A stretch of DNA of 64,000 nt from Lunularia cruciata (GCA_948567375.1 OX419755.1:20155001-20219000), one strand, 5' to 3'. Positions 34,139 through 48,200 are shown, numbered from the stretch's first letter. Program-made: numbers and translations. Notes: a model not told the origin generated them from the letters alone.

Positions 34139-34392
34139 GGCAAAACCAATGCTATGAGCATGGCTGTGAACATATGCAATTACATTGTCCTAACCAAAAA
34201 AATTCATACTAGTGCCAAGCATATAATATTGTACTTGTGAAATGCAAAAAATGAGCAAGAAATAAGGATAGTGAGCCTTGGCAAGTCAAGGTGCATAGTG
34301 GAAGCAAAGAGAAATAGATGTCATAGAGCATAGGGTAAAGTGAAATCAGAAGAGAGAAGCAAGACACATTTGAGATAATGATAGATAGGGAG

Positions 34393-34486
34393 CGTGCAAG
34401 GCCTCACACTTGTTGATGTATGCTTACAATTGTAATGGTTGTTTAACTAAACTAACCTTTTGCTTGATTAGGTGTGGTTGAAATAG
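34393..34486 (-). repeat. right terminal inverted repeat of the second MULE
   Basis: Inverted partner of 25650-25737. Confidence 0.75.
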
Positions 34487-35745
34487 TAAATTGCATGGTG
34501 GAAATATCAAGTCCCTATATTAAACACATCATGGTTTTTTGTGTCATATGCTTTTCTTTGGAAACTTCAAAGCATAGTCACTAAGAATCTAGGATCTTTT
34601 TCTAATAAAAAATTACAATTTGGTCCGATGTCAAATCAAATCTACCTAACTTAACTAACTTCCACTCCCAAAGGTCACCTAACATTGAAAAGTTAGCAAA
34701 CAAAATTGTTATTGTACACACTTAGATAGAATTACACACAAGCTAGCAAACACACTTTAGATCATACACACTTAAGTAGAATGTTTAGAAGTTTGTATAG
34801 TAAATTGCTTAATAACAATATATGCTTTCTAGAGTTTTGAACATATGTCAGCACCCTTCAATTTGGATTGAATTACTTGAAACAATCCAAGATTTCATTC
34901 AATGGTAGATCTTTAATGATTTCATAATTGGATTTGATATGCAATATAACTACACAATCAATAAACTTAACAGAGAGAAATATTTGAGATTACATTCCCA
35001 AATCCAATCATGATAATAAGAAAATGTATCATAATTGGATTTTAAAAGGTAAATAGAATCTCAAGTATTTGTCCTAATATATGATGGTGTTTAGCATTAG
35101 ATTATTCTAACAATTATTTACTTATTTAAATTATACTTGGAAACTTTCAGAAAATATTATTTTCTTTTCTATATCCAAAGTGAATTAAATTAAGGTTATG
35201 AAAGCTAGAGATGAGTTAAATTATTTTAGTTATTATTGGATTATGAGAGGCTCATGTCAACTTAATCTAACTTATACCTTTTTTCATTTTAAAATTTTTT
35301 GATATCAGATTCTTCTAACCTTTATTTATATACTCAGATAATATTAGGAGAATTTGATCAAGATATTATTTTTATTTCTATTATCCAAAATTACATTAAG
35401 TACAGATTGTGAAAGGTAGATACGAGTTGCAAACTTTTAAATAGTATCAGATTCTAAAAGGCTTATGCCAACTCAATCGAACTTATCCAGATCTTTCAAA
35501 CTTAGATCTGATATGTCCTTTTACTAAAAAATCAATAAAATAAGCAGTTTGCAAGATAGAGGGAGATATCTGAAAACATATTTACTTTCTATGATCTAAA
35601 GATGATGCTAACAACATGTATCTCATAGTTGGATTTTAAAAGGTAAACAAAATCAAATACATTTTCCTTCATTTTTGAGATAGAAATTATCTAAATTAAT
35701 AATGCCTCATTCCAAATACGGATATATGAATATATCCTGATATGT
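34487..35745. other. AT-rich spacer, nothing recognised
   Basis: Repeated ATAATTGGATTTTAAAAGGT-like words (about 35031-35050, 35630-35643) suggest old duplicated non-coding DNA. No coding frame of interest. Confidence 0.45.
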
Positions 35746-35940
35746 CCTATATCCTGATTTCGAATGAGTCATTTTTTATTTTCTGCTATTGCGAGATAAT
35801 TCTCGTTATATGTCACCTATATCCTGCTTTGGAATGAGGCATTATTATGTTCCTGATAATATCTCAATAATATGTCTAAGACTTATGATATTCACAAACC
35901 GGTTTAGTGCCGGCCTTTATAAGGTCAATGAGATGAGTGC
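35746..35940. repeat. tandem 70-bp unit plus adjoining repeat block (first copy)
   Basis: CTATATCCTG..GAATGAG begins two tandem units (about 35748 and 35818). The second continues through AATATGTCTAAGACT into CACAAACCGGTTTAGTGCC and TTTATAAGGTCAATGAGATG at 35893-35940. The two halves recur separately at 36989-37047 and 40865-40912. Confidence 0.6.
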
Positions 35941-36988
35941 GTTAAAGCGTATCCTTGAACTGCATAAAGGGTGGCTTTTGGTGCTATATGAATCGACAAA
36001 TGAACCAAGGCTCAACTTCAAATGTAGTCCCAAATTTTCAATATTCTCAAGAAAATTTTTAGTATTCGCAATCTGAAATTTGGTGAGGTTATGAGGCCAG
36101 GGTTTAGGGTTAAATTTTAGGGTGAAGGTACCCACAAGATAGCAATTTGGGGCTTTTTAATCCTAAGATATGGAGTGGAGTTGTTCAACTTGGTTAGTCA
36201 TCTATTTCGGATGGTGCTATAAGTATGACCGTTCAAAATGGTCACCCCATAAGATAACAATAACTAACCAGTAGACTTGGGAAAACTATCGATACCTTCT
36301 GATAGATATCCTCGGTAACTCTAGTACCCAAATAGGCAACTCCAGTCCTTAAGTCAGGTTATGGTTTGGTTTGCTCCAAGTTTTGTAAAACTTTAAGTTG
36401 AAACATGGGTTGTGATCCATTCCGAATGATTGATGCTTCTTGGTGAGTCCGGGTTTTAACTCAAAACTTGTTCCACACTCTCTAATTTTAAGGAAGGAAT
36501 TATTAAAGTATATCCTACACTCCTTCTGGAATTTAAAAGGTGTTTTTAGTATATACATAGGTTAAAAGAATAATTTTATTCACATGACAAACAAATTTAT
36601 TTCCAAATTTCTAATACAAGAATTTTCAATTTTAGAATTTTTATAAAGTCCCATTAGTGAATTGACTTTGATTTACATACTCAGAATTTGGTAGGAGACA
36701 TCTAGCTAGACATTCTTTTCTTTTCTACAGTACAACCACTTGAGATTCTGAACTTGTCATTGAAATTCAGGCAACTTGTCATTGTAATCTTTTGTATTTT
36801 AAAAAATATGCATGGTTTTATTCATATTAACTAAAATATGAAAGCTATCTGGAAGTTACACAAAAGAATAAAATTAGGCCACTATTATAAAATATAATTA
36901 TACATCAAACCTTGTCTAATATAGCTAGTCATAGAGAATTAAGCCATAAGTTTGAAATGAACCCATGACACCTCCATCTTCACTCAAA
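35941..36988. other. spacer between repeat copies
   Basis: No gene recognised. Frames on both strands are short. Confidence 0.45.
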
Positions 36989-37047
36989 ATGAGGTATTAC
37001 TACTTTCCTGATAGGATCTCAAGAATATGTCTTAGACATATGAGATT
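36989..37047. repeat. left half of the second repeat copy
   Basis: Matches 35833-35893 (AATGAGGTATTA, then CCTGATA, then ATATGTCTTAGAC). It ends at the edge of the LINE-containing insertion. Confidence 0.6.
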
Positions 37048-40000
37048 GAGAAAAAGGCAACCATGTAGAACAAATGAAGGATGGGAAGACCCATCAAGCC
37101 ATACAAGGAAGAGACAAAAGAGGTTAAATGGTGCTAGGTCCCACTAGTATTGATATGAGAAATCTGCCCTACCATACCTAAGTTATCCAAGCTATGCAAG
37201 TTATAAGGTCTACAAACTACAAGAGCATCTAAAGAAGCATCACCTAGTGTGATTGCTCTCCCATGGATTGCACCATACAATGCTCTTTATAGAGCAATGG
37301 AGACATATTGTCTAAAGTATGCTACAAAGGATTCCACTTCTGTCTAGGGAAGACTTATTTAATAGAGCTAAATAACATAATGAAGTCAATATGGTTCCAA
37401 TAATCCATTGGGTATCAATTCTTCTATGGATAAAATAGCTTATCCCTATTTTATGTAAAATATATTTTTTTTGGATGAGCCTTGTAGGAAAAAACATGGA
37501 GTATGATTGCACTCGGGCATTATCATGTGGAAGCTTAATCTGTTTGTCCTTATTTTCTTGATAGTTATTAATTTTCTCTAAGAGTGGTACCTCCAACGTC
37601 TAACATGATAAGCTCTCATGCACTTGTTGAAAAATGTGTCAAATGTCATGTCCATCACTTCATGTAACTCCAATGCTAGAGGAAAAAAAAGGTGACCTTG
37701 TTACATACCCCCATACTTGGATACCTTGTGTGATGCTACTCTGCTTGCCACCCATCTAGGAAGATGAGTAAAAATTTCTTCCAAAACTACATCACGCATA
37801 AGGTCTATAACCATAACATCCACCACTATCACTTGATCATCTCAGACCAAGTATAAGTCTACTTTGACCCATGTTGTCTACAAACAATACAAACAATCCT
37901 TCCAAGCAAGGTATTCTCTCTCTTGTGTCATAACAAACACTATATTCTTGATGCCATCATGGGTAGCTATCCTCTGTCCTCCAAAAGGACAATACGTCAT
38001 ATGGAACATTGCTATATCTAGTGTAGAACCACACTCACAAGTGAGTAATAAAGATGTAGATGGGTGGACCAAACCTAGGTGGAACCTCATTGTTGTAGAG
38101 AAGGTGGTTAGTGCAAGTTGAAATGCTCTAATGCATGGTCAAGCTAGGATCCAAGAGCTTGCATCCTTGCAAGAGCAAAAGCAAAGATGCGCTCTAATGG
38201 CTCAAGGAATGGATGAGTCAACTAAGAGAAAATGTAGCATATGTTGACATTTTTGTTCCATCAAGGAAGATTGCAAACCTTTGGTCCAATTTGACAAAGG
38301 ATGAAAGGTCCTCTTGTGCCCATCTCTTTTCTACCACAATAATACTTGGAGATAAAAGGATCCCTCCTCCACCTTGGTCACGTATTTCTTTAAACTATCA
38401 ACAACCATAATATGGGATGAAAGTAAGGGTGCCAAGAGAGCCCAATTACCCAAAATGATATAGGTGCCATCTCCTCCATAAATAATAGGCCTACCCCTTT
38501 GCACAAGATCAGTAGAGATGTTTGTCTATGTGCCAAATCTCCCATCACACACTCAAATGTCCCTAGTCCAATTATATTACCAATGACTCTCATAATCTCC
38601 TATCAAAAGCTCTCAAATGTGATAAGAAAGTCAAGGAAAGAGGAACCATGCAAAGAAGGTAAGTCAGTCAACAAGCAATACTAGAAGAGAGTATACCAAA
38701 TGCCACTTGCGGATCTCCTAGTAGAAGAAGGTCATCCATATGGAGGATATCCTTTGCAAGAGCAACATCTAAGAAGCATGTGACAATATCCTTGGATCCT
38801 ATTGGCACTCCAAGAATATGTAGTCCATTTGTAGATGTGACACACCCCTCTGGGACCTCAAGGTGGGGAGGGATACTTGAAGGAGACCATGCTCTAGACT
38901 TTGACACCTTGACTCTCAAGCCTACAAGATGTAGCTCAGTAGTCAAGTGAAAACAGCTTGCCTAATCTGATCTATGAGGCCCACAATATGGATATTGTCT
39001 GCCAAGGAGGAAAATACACAACCTAGCATGGATAGAGCTCTAAACTGATCTGTGGAAAAAATGGGTCCTCTTAAAGGATCTCCCTATCTTGCATCAACAA
39101 CTGACTCCAAGATGGTGACTCTTTCTTGTGAACACCTATGATGGTAGTAAAGAGAAGCAAGAAAGTCATAAAAAAATCGCACAAAAGGAATGAGACTTGC
39201 AAAGGATCCACCTACCTCCCTAAGCTCTCTAAAGATAGATGCTTGAGAGATGCAATTAAAATTTTTCTCAATACCACTTGTAGGACAACCCAATTCTTAT
39301 GGATATCTAAGAATGCCCAAATACCTAATGATATAGCCTCACAACCTCCAAGTGGCTACTCCAAATTGATGTGGACTAAGGTGCTCTTAGAAGTGAGACT
39401 AATGCTAAAGGACAATGGTGTAGCTAACCAAGCACAAAAAGATCTCTCCAATAGCAATTGGTCTTATGCCTCCTATGTCCTTCTCCATCACAAGAAGTTG
39501 ATTAGCCATTAATACTCAACTAATTGACATAAGAATATCTCCCTTGCTATTACTACAGCCACTTGAAATAGCTTGGTTAATCTACTAGAAGGATCATTTG
39601 CTTGAAAGTAATCTCTAAGATGCTCATATATCATCCTTGACAAGCCTCTTGAGGAGAGGCAAGGGACAATGCATAATGCTTGTACAAAAAGAGACCTATC
39701 AAGACATAAAAGTTGCTCAAGCGGTTGTTTGAGACCTCTAATGGTACTCCTTCTTGTAGCATAGGATGTATTGAGCATGGGGAAGAGATAGTCTCATCAA
39801 TGGGACTACCCATAGACAAAGGATGTAGCACTTGTACAGCTCTACTAAACTCTCCCACCTGGTCCAATGTCCTATACCATTATAATCAAATGGACTCCAT
39901 GGTATCATATGGCAGAACATGCTCCTAAAATGTGCAAGCTTAACCAACTCTTCTTGTAGGACAGCCCAATCCCCCACTCAAAATTGATGAAATCTAGTAG

Positions 40001-40864
40001 CTACATCTCTATGCTCCACATGTCTCCCTCTAGCATAACAAAGGTATCATTGAGAGAATAAGAGGGATAAAAACCATGCTAACTTGTCCAAATGATCACA
40101 CATGCCAAACAATCAAGTGGTAGGCAAAAAGCATGTCTAACCTCATCATAGACAATACGAGGTAGCCTATAGAATAGACATGGACATGGAAAACTAATCT
40201 CAAATAACCCCAAGATGCTAACCATTCCTAGGACTTGATCTGTATCCTTGGAGCGGTCCATCAAGTGGTCCAATCATAGTACTTGTGTATCCTTCACTCC
40301 TTTACTCCTTATGAGGTAAAGAGTTGGTGATACACTGGGTATGGTGTATCTTGAGCCACTCTGGGTGGCTCCTCATGGGGAAGTGTAGTCATGGCTAGCA
40401 CAAGAATAATGATTGTAACACATGATGCTCCTCTCCATATCTCCCCAACCTACAAAACCACAACCCCTCACATCCCACTCACATGAGTAAATGTTATCCC
40501 TCCAAACCCAAAAAACTATAAACTTCCATAACTTTCAATTTTAATCTCAAAAAAAATTTAATTAAGTTCCCATGGAACTCAATTATGAATACCAATAAAT
40601 TAGAAATAGAAATTCATGGCCTATTTCTCTCAACAAGAAGTATCACTCTAAACCTCTAAAATCATCATAACTTTCTACTCAACTCTCCATAACCTTCAAT
40701 CTAGATACCAATGGAACCAAAATGGAAAAAAAACCAGAATTGACTATTTACTCATGTGGTGTATGCATGTGAGCTCCCCAAAGATGGATAATATCTTTTC
40801 ACTTGTTGCTTCCTTGTCTCTCTCTTTCCCAAACTCTCTTCCATTCTCGAGGCAAAAGGTCTGG
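37048..40864 (-). mobile_element. decayed LINE-type retrotransposon
   Basis: The 3.8-kb segment separates the two halves of a repeat copy. The - strand carries LINE reverse transcriptase fragments across most of its length, 5' end to the right. A poly(A) tail (poly(T) at the left edge) and a target duplication were not seen, so the limits come from the split repeat. Confidence 0.65.
37300..40280 (-). pseudogene. LINE reverse transcriptase and C-terminal region
   Basis: In order from the right, an N-terminal region (40273 to about 39500) is followed by GGCEAISLGIWAFLDIHKNW and VLQVVLRKI near 39370-39270, then IFRELREVGGSFASLIPFVR at 39240-39180. Next are GDPLRGPIF near 39075, directly behind a TAG where Gln is usual, then FSSLADNIHIVG near 39000 (catalytic LADD changed to LADN) and GLRVKVSKSRAWSP near 38920. 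LHILGVPIGS follows near 38820. The far C-terminal module CECGSTLDIAMFHMTYCPFGGQ at 38040-37980, with Cys and His residues, is typical of these LINEs. Many frames and stops are needed to read it, so it is long dead. I know this LINE style from plant and algal genomes. Confidence 0.8.
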
Positions 40865-40912
40865 TTCACAAACTGGTTTATTACTGGCATTTATAAGGTC
40901 CATGAGATGAGG
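40865..40912. repeat. right half of the second repeat copy
   Basis: CACAAACTGGTTTATTACTGG and TTTATAAGGTCCATGAGATG match 35893-35940. Confidence 0.6.
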
Positions 40913-43900
40913 ACATGGATAATACCTATCGTTGAAACAGTCCCAACATCTAGTGGATTATCAACAGAACACTGAAAACAGGTGGTACAGTTGGCAGGTA
41001 CAAGCGTGGGATGTAAGCACAATCTCCCAACTTGATCTTGCCATGATCTCATCCCACTTGGTAACACATGAGCCAAAGAAATCACTTATTTGGTTAAAAA
41101 CAATGTTTTTCCTTGGAAAAATTTAATATAAAAGGATTCCATAGAAGTTCTATGAACTTTCAAGAAAAATTGGAATTTAGATACTCACTAATCTCCTATA
41201 CTATCCGTCCTTCTTGATCTGCGCTAGATAACACATTATCCCTTTGAAATTCTTGACTAACCCCTAGAGTGCTCCATAAAATTTGATAGAAAATTGGAAC
41301 AAGTTAAGACTATGATATCTTTTTTAATGAATAGTCTAAATTGAGAAGTTCCACATCAAATCACTAAATTTATCATTAACTAAGAATAAGTAAACTGAAT
41401 TTGAAGATATATAGTACTTTATTAATTACTTGAATGACACAACTGGTAAAGAGGATTTGTGGTTACTCTTGAGGCCACCAATACGGCTGAACCTGCTCCA
41501 AGGGTTTGACCTAGTCCAATATCGTATATTATAATATGTGATAGACTAGAAAAAGTCTCATATTTATACTAATGTCAAAAGATAAGATAGTAGTATATCT
41601 AAATTGCTCATCATGCTATGCTTAAACCGTATCGATATAAATACTAAATTACGGAAACTTGAGAAATAAAATTACTCAATTACGTAATACAGGGTATAAA
41701 ATATATGTGAGAAGAACTGAAGCTTCTGGACGAGCTTTCATAATCTGCACAAAGTAGTTATAACTTAAAATCATCTTCATCAAACCACACATGTAGTGAG
41801 AACTTCATAAGTGTATATATATACATTAATTCAATATACACAAAACATATGAAGAAAACTATGTAGGCTAGGATAGAGGTGTCGTGAGCATTCTCTTTGC
41901 TTATTAAGGTATCAACAAGGAGTACAGGTGGAATTGTTCACCAACTTTGTATCACTCTTTGCTTTTCTATAATTTAGAGCTTTTAAATTATCTTTTATAA
42001 TGTCTTTTTTAGTCTTCAAATAATGAATTTTAAAAAGATTCTAGAATCATCTTTTAATCTTTGTCATAGTTCATTATTTCCATTGAACTTGAACAAAGGA
42101 CTTCATGGAAATCCACACAATGTTGTGCTTGTATTTACAAATTAAACTTGGTCAAGGAATAAAGAGAAGACAGTCTACTTCTTCTCCATACTGAGGAGAG
42201 ATCTGAAAACTTGTATATGTCAAAACCAGTGGTCTCCAAATGGCTGAGGACCTCAAGGCAGCTGATTATGATAATAATAAAGAGGATATATCAATGATTG
42301 AACAATTATTTATTGATAAACAGTGATATATTTTTCTTATATACTCAAATTTAAAATCTCCTTATATTTTCTTTAACTCATAAGAAGACTTTCTTCATAT
42401 GAATAAAAGAAGGAAAAAAGTGGGAAAAAATTATTTCTTATAACATCATTACTACAATCTAAAGGAGAAGCAAAAGGCACACCCTTTAGGATTTCAATCT
42501 TATCACTCTAGTTCCTAGAACAAAATAACTTAATAAGTGCACTAACAACTCAATCAAGAATAAGGATGTTTACCCCTTGTCACTTGCCCAATAAAAACCA
42601 TATGCAACTTGAGTTGAGGCTCTAGAATGCTATGAAATAAAATGCACTTTCCTTTGGCACCCATTTTTTGTGAGCTCATTAAGTATTAAATACACTTGAT
42701 ATTAGAGCAAGAATCATATATTTATTATATGCATCCATAATTTTCAACTACAAAGATAATTAGCTACTAGTTGTAAAATCCTTAGTTGCTGCAACAATGA
42801 ATGTATGTGCTAATCAAAGAGATTTCTTAAGGGAAGTTGAGATAGGAAGCATGATGGAATGAAGAAACAATAAGCAACCCAAGAAGTCTCGCTTTTAGAA
42901 TACTTATTAGGATATATTGAAGTTGAAAAAATGCATAACAACATATGTCATGTACCTCATAATTAATTATTGATTTTGTCAATGTGATGTATTGTTTTGT
43001 TTATATTGCACAGTGAGTTTCTCAAGTCAATACTTGTATTGACTGTAGGAGTTTAATCATCATCAAAACTTATTAATTTGACCTTGTGATGAAATATGAA
43101 TCAGAGGTATCCTAAAACGAAGGAGTGTTCTTAACCAAATATCATAAATAAGATGAGGTTTGATAGGATACCTCCCAAGGAAAAACATGACCTAAGGAAA
43201 GGAAATTTTGATCTCAACGCACTCTATAAATCAATTCATGGACAATAAGTATGAAAGGATGTTTCATTACTCACTCACTGCAACATGCTCCGCTCATCAT
43301 TAAAGCATTCAGAGTGACTTGCTAGGACAATTTTAGAGAATTTTGGAGAATCTATGGAGAAATATCTAGATTTATGATTTGACACTAAAGATAATATTGC
43401 ATTTGTATCTCCACACAAATCATCTCATTAGTAGATTAGGTCAAATCTCCAAATTTACCAATAGAATGAATAGGGTTATATAGGATATTTTATTTCTACT
43501 ACAATAAAATATAATTCTTACTCTCTATCATGTTTTAATATTTTAGCACAATTTGTTGTTATATTTAGCCTTCACTAAATTTTAGCTAGTTAGAAGCTAC
43601 TTTATTCATAACTATCTTTAGCAACCTTTACCTAACAAAACTTGAATTATCAACTCATAGTTGTATCCATAACATAGTACAATCACTTAATCATTGTAGT
43701 CATTAGGTAAGCTTGTTTAGTTACTTGGTAAAGGATGTTAATGTACAAAGTAGTCTTCATCACTTCATAATAATACGATACTAATAATTGATGAAGATGG
43801 TACTTAAGCATAACACCAATGTAAGTACTTAGAGGTGGTTTAAGGTAGGACCACGGTTTTCAATCCACCTTCTTATTGCTCTCATTTAAGTATAGCAAAC

Positions 43901-45159
43901 CAGAAATTCAAAAGAAGAAATTAGATCGACCATGAGCTAAATAGAATGAATTCCAAATATAGAAGGTGGTCAAAGGTCTTATTCTTAAGGTGTGTACAAG
44001 CATTTTTCTTAGCAAAGTTATCCTTTAAGTTTCTAGCAAAGATAACTTCTACACAAAATAACTGACTAATCAAGTGACTTCATAACCAAGTTACTTAATT
44101 TCTAAGAAGGTCGCTCATGACATCACAACCTAAGAAGTATCTTGAGTACCTTAGTAGCCTACTCTATCCATGAGAAGGTTCTTAGATACCTTCTACGTAT
44201 GACTTTAACAAACTTTCTAGGTATCTTTTGAAGTATTTTTTCTAGATTTCTAGTGACTTACACAATCAAATTCTAAATTATTATTTTAAATCTTTGTAGT
44301 ATTTTAGTTTTTCTCATCTAATTAATTTGTGTTTCATTTTTTTATTCTAAAATGTTATTCCTATAAATATTAAATTCTATATGGAAAGTTCTATTTTTTT
44401 GTATATGCCGCAATGTTATGAAGTCTTCTTATCTTTTGAACGTGTAAATACTTGCAGCTTATGGGTTATCAAGATCATAAGGAGATAAAATCAAACCAAA
44501 AAGGAAGAGAGAGCACTCTTGGTTTTATTTAGCTACAAAGGAAGACGAAGGAGGCATTGGCAGACCAGACTTTAAGATCTAGGACCCTTGATAATCTAGA
44601 GATCAAGATAAGAATTTTTGAGATCTCAATACAGGTAATAAATTTATGTCAAAGTAAAGATACTGGCCAGTAATGTAAATGATTGTCTATCTTCTTTGAG
44701 GCCATAAAAAGACTTTACTAGTTTCATTTCCATAGATAGCAAAGAGACTATTAAGCAATTTAGATGTAGAGCTTCCTTCATAATTTCAGTGTAGATGATT
44801 ATCTCTAAAATTGAATGTTAAACTTCAATTGATATAGTATTTCTATTTTGTAATACATCATCTTGTAGGATGCACCAAAGCTTCAATACAAAAAAGGATT
44901 GAATTAACAAAGAATATTTTATTTCTTTTTTCAGACTTCAAGTGAACTTTGGTTGATCTGTCCTCTACAAACAATAACTTTTCCTTTTTTGAAATGTTTT
45001 AATCTTTTCAGTCAAGTGTCGCTCTAGTAGGGATGGAGACAAAACAGAGTATATCTTATGCTTAATGGATAAATAAAAACATAAAATACATAATAATGCA
45101 TTCAACACATCAACTTGTATACATGGTTACTTCGTACTGCAAGTTAAAAGAGCTATTAT
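40913..45159. other. AT-rich region without recognised genes
   Basis: Open frames are below 75 codons. The only candidate structure is the tRNA-like patch at 41432-41520. Confidence 0.5.
41432..41520 (+). other. possible tRNA-derived SINE head
   Basis: TGACACAACTGGTAAAGAG resembles an A box in tRNA context, and GGGTTTGACC about 60 bases later resembles a B box. No clear 3' tail or target duplication. Weak evidence. Confidence 0.28.
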
Positions 45160-45200
45160 TATTTTCAAAGAGCTATTATGATAATAGCTCTTTGAAAATA
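45160..45200. repeat. perfect 20-bp-arm palindrome with one-base centre
   Basis: 45160-45179 is the exact reverse complement of 45181-45200 (arm core TTTCAAAGAGCTATTAT), centred on a G at 45180. A partial third copy, AAAAGAGCTATTATT, lies directly upstream (45147-45160). It lies near the change from AT-rich repeat DNA to the more balanced gene-side DNA. Confidence 0.93.
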
Positions 45201-48200
45201 TAGTGATTTAAAGTCAACTTGAAGGATTCAGGCCAAGTTTGATTAACCGACTAGAACCTCTGTTAAACGGGGGCGTGCGACATTCAGTGCAGTCCAAATC
45301 CATATACATCAAGGACCAAATACAGCTACTGTGGAGAAGAAACATTTCCATAAGATCCTTCAACCATATTTTGTTTCTACACCTTCTTAGCAATCCTTAA
45401 CCTCAATAATCACACATCTACTGCCAATTTGTTTAGACAATTGTTTTGTTGGCAGACGAATAATATTTGGCACACGTTGTAATAAATCTATACAGAATTT
45501 GGCAGACGCACACGGATAAAGTCTGGCACATGTATAAAACATTATAAAGAATTTGCATACCCGTAACGTCTGGTGACTTGAGCTGGGTGAATCTGGTCTG
45601 GTCCTTATTTCTCCACCAATTTCTCTTCAAACAACCTTAAAGAAATGTTTGGTGGCTACGTAATTCCTACCGTGAATGAGACTAATCCCACTTAGAAAAC
45701 CGATGTAAAGCTTATACGGTATTTCCTTCACTATTTGTCTTCGTATCCGGATTGAAAACTTAAGCACATGGATTATATGAAATAATTAACCATGACTCGA
45801 TAATTTTGCAACCTGTTATGTTAAGACTTCCAAAGGTTCCACGTTTCCACACTGAGGTTTGCTTGCTTTTGAACCACTGACTGGCAAACCTTCAAAATCC
45901 CGGTTTGAGGGTCGCAATGTGTTTACTTAGATGGGTCTCGAAAGATTGATGGTGCAGAGCTTCAATAATGACAATTGAGCTCGAGGTGGAAGGAGAGGAT
46001 AAGGAAAGAGGAGAGCAAAGTGGAGAATGTAATGGCAAAGGATTCATGTGCTTGATTTGAGTTTATCGTGACACTCGTGAGAATCAGAACAGCTGTGGTA
46101 GTGATGGACGGATGCGGCTTTCTCGGGAGCGCGGTGAAGAGCCTCTCACCCCGTCCCTAGCTTTCTGACGTTTCTATTGTGCCATAATATCGATCACAAT
46201 CATGTAGGCCTCCAGAATCAGAAATGGCTAACAGAAAAGTTGCAATCTTTGTCGAGGGAAGTTCAGAGAACCCTCTGAAATCAAACGCAACAAGCGCTTA
46301 TGACAGACAAACTGACGTTGTATGCATACGACTGCTTAGGGGATTTGTGAATTGTTCGAAGGAGTTAGTGAGCCTGTACAGTACTATGGCGTAGGGCATG
46401 TGAATTGTTTGATAGAGTTAACTCTGCTGGTGTTGGTAGTTGTGAGAATGGATGATGAGAAATCGCTTTGCTTGGACTCCCATTAAGAACTGTGGCGTCA
46501 ACTGCTAAAGTAGCTCGACTCGAGTCATTAATCATATTTGCTGTAAAAGGAGACAAATGGCAAAGCCTTGTGAGCAGTCAAGACGAGTATCTCTACGGAC
46601 CATTAAGACAAAACGTGCGATGCTCGCAGGCCACATAAAGTGGCAGTTCTCTTTGTGTACTCACGAGGTTTTTTTAGTGATGTCACGTGATCAGTGCAGT
46701 ACATGTGGCAACCCTAGGCGCTTCTTTCTGACTATCTGCTGCGCAGAAGATGAGCCCTGTATCAAAAAGGTACTGTGGATAGATTGTAGCATGTCGGAAC
46801 TTACCTTTGTCACTATTTACTACCAGCTCATCTGCGGCACTGCAAACTGTATGCACTGTTTTTCCCACGGCCTACTTGGCTCCTCCTGCTTTTACTTTAG
46901 AACAATCTAGGTTGCAGCAAGCCCTCCAAACATGCACCTTTAATTAAAGAAGGTTCCTGTGAGTACGAGAAGGTTGACAATGGGCTACCTAAGCGACCTA
47001 TTCTTCGAGCTGAATATCCTTGTGGGAAATAAACGTGTATCCCCTTGGATCGAATGTTTTAGACTCAGATTTCAAGAAACTAAAATCATCCGGGACGTGT
47101 GATGTAAGTGAGTCAAATTTAATGTAGTAATCCTTGTCACGTTCGGAGTAACGGCCAAACAGACGTGGTTTGAATGGCCATTTCTCGGGTTAATGACTTA
47201 ACAGAATCCCGGTTTTGTAAATTGACTGAACGAATTTGTCACCGACGGCCGTCGTGACATGGCCATAAGAACCTGGAAGGAGGTTTCCATATCAACAAGT
47301 TCATTTCTAGTACATGTTCGAACCTAAAGTTGTTTATAAAATTCCGCGGTGAACTCCACGTCTAGTGGAAATCTCCCTAAAGGTTCTAGACTGTAAGACT
47401 AATGTTTACTCTATTCGGCAACTACGCTCGATTCGGAGGTCGATGATAGATTAAATTTGTGACAGAAACATCCCACTTCACCAAGTATGTACAATCCATC
47501 CCGCTACTAAGGTAATTGCGACGGATTAGATTAGAACTTGTCTAATTTACGACCTTTTACTTCAGTTTACAACAGTCATACTTTGTCTAGAGAAACCTTG
47601 TTTTAAGTCTTCATCTCTCGCCATTTCTCAGGGACGATTGTGTGATCGCCTGGTAAGAGTGTACTGCAGCGGCTACAGTGCTGTGGGCCGTATAAAGTGG
47701 CTGAAGTTTGTACGCATTCCTTAACGTTCCTCGCGCGTGTTTCCATCTCGTGCCAGAACCAGTAGAAGAAAGAGTGTCTCTGCAAGGGAACTTTCATATT
47801 TGAACTAGTCATCCGTTTGGTGAGGCAGACTGCCCGCTGAATAGGAACACCGCAACGCCTTCAAACGTGTCAGGATCTTGACATCTGGTGCGACAGAAGC
47901 GGGAAAATTTAGTCAAATCCCGCTAATTGGTCTAAAGGTTGGGTCTTATCTTCCCAGTTCCACTCGCCCTCAGACAGTTGTTTCCGATTGGTAAGAATTC
48001 TCGCCGGCAAAGTTCTGTCAATTCTGCAACGATCGGTACTACATTTTGACTGTTGCGGATCCGTTCATACAAAAGCTGCGCTAAATTTTCGGGATACTTC
48101 TTCCAGAGAGAAATCGAATAACCATTTCTAGATTGTTGCCAACAGACAGTAATATGACGGGCGTCAGGTTCAAGGGGAAGAGTTGTGAATGGTTTGTCAG

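Larger units (their letters stand above)
25650..34486 (-). mobile_element. second MULE with about 90-bp TIRs, split by a gypsy element
   Basis: The left end 25650-25737 and the right end 34393-34486 are inverted copies. Both contain CACACCTAATCAAGCAAAAG and GTTAGTTT, then a less conserved stretch, then CAACAAGTG and AGGC. Between them lie MULE transposase remains on the - strand and a gypsy insertion at 27004-32652. Removing that insertion leaves about 3.2 kb. No target duplication was visible, perhaps because of decay or misplaced ends. Confidence 0.75.

Noticed and set aside
46557-46910. 117-codon Cys-rich + frame
   Set aside because: Cys spacing does not match a known finger, and the opposite strand is also open over much of it.
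47311-47330. tRNA gene suggested by a GTTCGAAC word
   Set aside because: No cloverleaf arms or A box around it.
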